From positions 1,240,001 to 1,304,000 of the forward strand of contig NZ_LT629792.1 of the NCBI RefSeq assembly GCF_900106055.1: DNA of 64,000 nucleotides, given 5' to 3'. Source of the DNA: Schaalia radingae. Its GTDB lineage: Bacteria > Actinomycetota > Actinomycetes > Actinomycetales > Actinomycetaceae. How positions within the stretch are numbered: position 1 is the first letter of the stretch; the number at the start of each line of letters is the position of its first letter. Shown here piece by piece: positions 63,620 to 64,000 of the stretch. Below the pieces are notes generated by a model that made no database searches, was not told the DNA's origin, and saw only the letters and a list, made by a program, of their open reading frames with translations. The position numbers were made by a program, and so were the translations under genes.

Positions 63620-63693
63620 GGGCCTGTAGCTCAGTTGGCCAGAGCGCTGCGTTTACACCGCAGAGGTCGTCGGTTCGAGACCGGCCGGGCCCA
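63620..63693 (+). tRNA. tRNA-Val (anticodon UAC)
   Basis: Complete cloverleaf of 74 nt: acceptor GGGCCTG with CGGGCCC (one G-U), D stem GCTC/GAGC, anticodon stem CTGCG/CGCAG with loop TTTACAC (anticodon TAC), variable AGGTC, T arm GTCGG-TTCGAGA-CCGGC, discriminator A. The CCA end is not encoded (CCG follows). Reads GTA and probably other GTN codons. Confidence 0.97.
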
Positions 63694-63696
63694 CCG

Positions 63697-64000
63697 TTAA
63701 AGCGCCAGTAGCGCGCGTACCACAGTCATGACACCGTGATCAATATTTGACGGCGCGCGGTATCGGGCTCGTGCTGTCACATCCGGATGAGCGTTAGCCA
63801 TCGCGTACGAATAGTCGGCATGGTCGAAGAGCTCCAGGTCGTTCAGGAAGTCGCCAAACACAACCGTGTGCTCCGGACCGATCCCCAGCGATTCCTGCAG
63901 GGCAGTCAACCCTCGTCCTTTATTCGCCACAGGATTCATCATATCGACCCAGTGGCGCGAAGATTCTGCCACCTGATGCGATTGACGCAAGTGGGGAACC
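63697..64000 (-). CDS. HAD family hydrolase, Cof type (5' end outside window)
   Basis: C-terminal part of a Cof-like HAD phosphatase. The visible 101 codons include NKGRGLTALQESLGI (cap/core junction Lys) and motif IV in VVFGDFLNDLELFDHADYSYAMANAHPDV, where the Asp residues bind Mg. The frame stays open to base 64000, so about 170 N-terminal residues with motif I lie outside. It ends 3 bp from tRNA-Val on the opposite strand. Likely acts on a sugar phosphate; exact substrate unknown. Confidence 0.85.
   Translation of the reverse strand, partial: VPHLRQSHQVAESSRHWVDMMNPVANKGRGLTALQESLGIGPEHTVVFGDFLNDLELFDHADYSYAMANAHPDVTARARYRAPSNIDHGVMTVVRALLAL

Noticed and set aside
1..64000. CRISPR array, insertion sequences, rRNA operon, prophage or toxin-antitoxin system
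   Set aside because: Read for direct-repeat arrays, transposase motifs, rRNA-like sequence and phage genes; none was found.

Overview
The window comes from a mid-GC actinobacterium. Gene families restricted to or typical of Actinomycetota are present (DUF2469, DUF3145, DUF3052, homodimeric AceE, an ileS T-box leader with a short Stem I, sdhC-sdhA-sdhB order). GTG starts and apparently leaderless genes are frequent. Fumarate respiration genes, a PTS-type dihydroxyacetone kinase, and the absence of type II fatty-acid genes beside an aceE/DUF3052/DUF3145 set suggest a facultatively anaerobic, host-associated Actinomycetaceae-like organism. The genus cannot be fixed from the sequence alone.

Layout. 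1-2910: the 3' part of a carbohydrate ABC operon (two permeases and a binding lipoprotein), closed by a perfect UUCG-loop terminator. 2990-6916: a secreted GH76 endo-alpha-1,6-mannanase-like enzyme flanked by two paralogous GntR-HTH/LacI-sensor regulators, probably a glycan-use locus. 6997-7753: a decayed MFS transporter. 7793-12116: an SDR gene and T-box-controlled ileS. 12133-16798: folC, dhaKLM and ndk. 16825-24741: smc, a small membrane protein, ftsY, ffh and an amidohydrolase. 24697-25692: an inositol-phosphatase-like gene on the minus strand. 25955-35238: translation and processing genes (rpsP, khpA, rimM, trmD fused to an acetyltransferase, rplS, lepB, rnhB, DUF2469, yraN, comM, dprA, xerC). 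35248-45637: an M23 peptidase, then rpsB-tsf-pyrH-frr-cdsA-rlmN-(DivIVA-like)-dxr-rseP-ispG. 45715-48822: a second CUT1 sugar ABC operon. 48862-53918: an aldo/keto reductase, proS, def, a methyltransferase and a DUF981 membrane protein. 54132-54953: DUF3145 and a degenerate acyl carrier protein. 55007-59993: a fused SdhC-SdhA gene, sdhB and aspA. 60085-63538: aceE and divergent DUF3052. 63620-64000: tRNA-Val and a truncated HAD hydrolase.

How the genes work together. Most of the window is conserved core machinery: protein targeting (ftsY, ffh, lepB), chromosome maintenance (smc, xerC, dprA, comM), ribosome biogenesis, and the linked isoprenoid/phospholipid cluster. The accessory parts are sugar uptake plus mannan breakdown at the left end, dihydroxyacetone phosphorylation by the PTS, and an aspartate-to-fumarate-to-succinate module.

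The least ordinary observations are these. A single 904-residue reading frame joins the SdhC membrane cytochrome to the SdhA flavoprotein, which raises a topology problem. The acyl carrier protein-like protein carries Thr where the phosphopantetheine-bearing Ser should be. TrmD is fused to a GNAT domain. Structured leaders precede rplS and rpsB. Repeated DnaA-box-like motifs occur at 29-30 bp spacing. Several genes carry a -10-like hexamer 6-7 nt before the start codon, suggesting leaderless transcripts.
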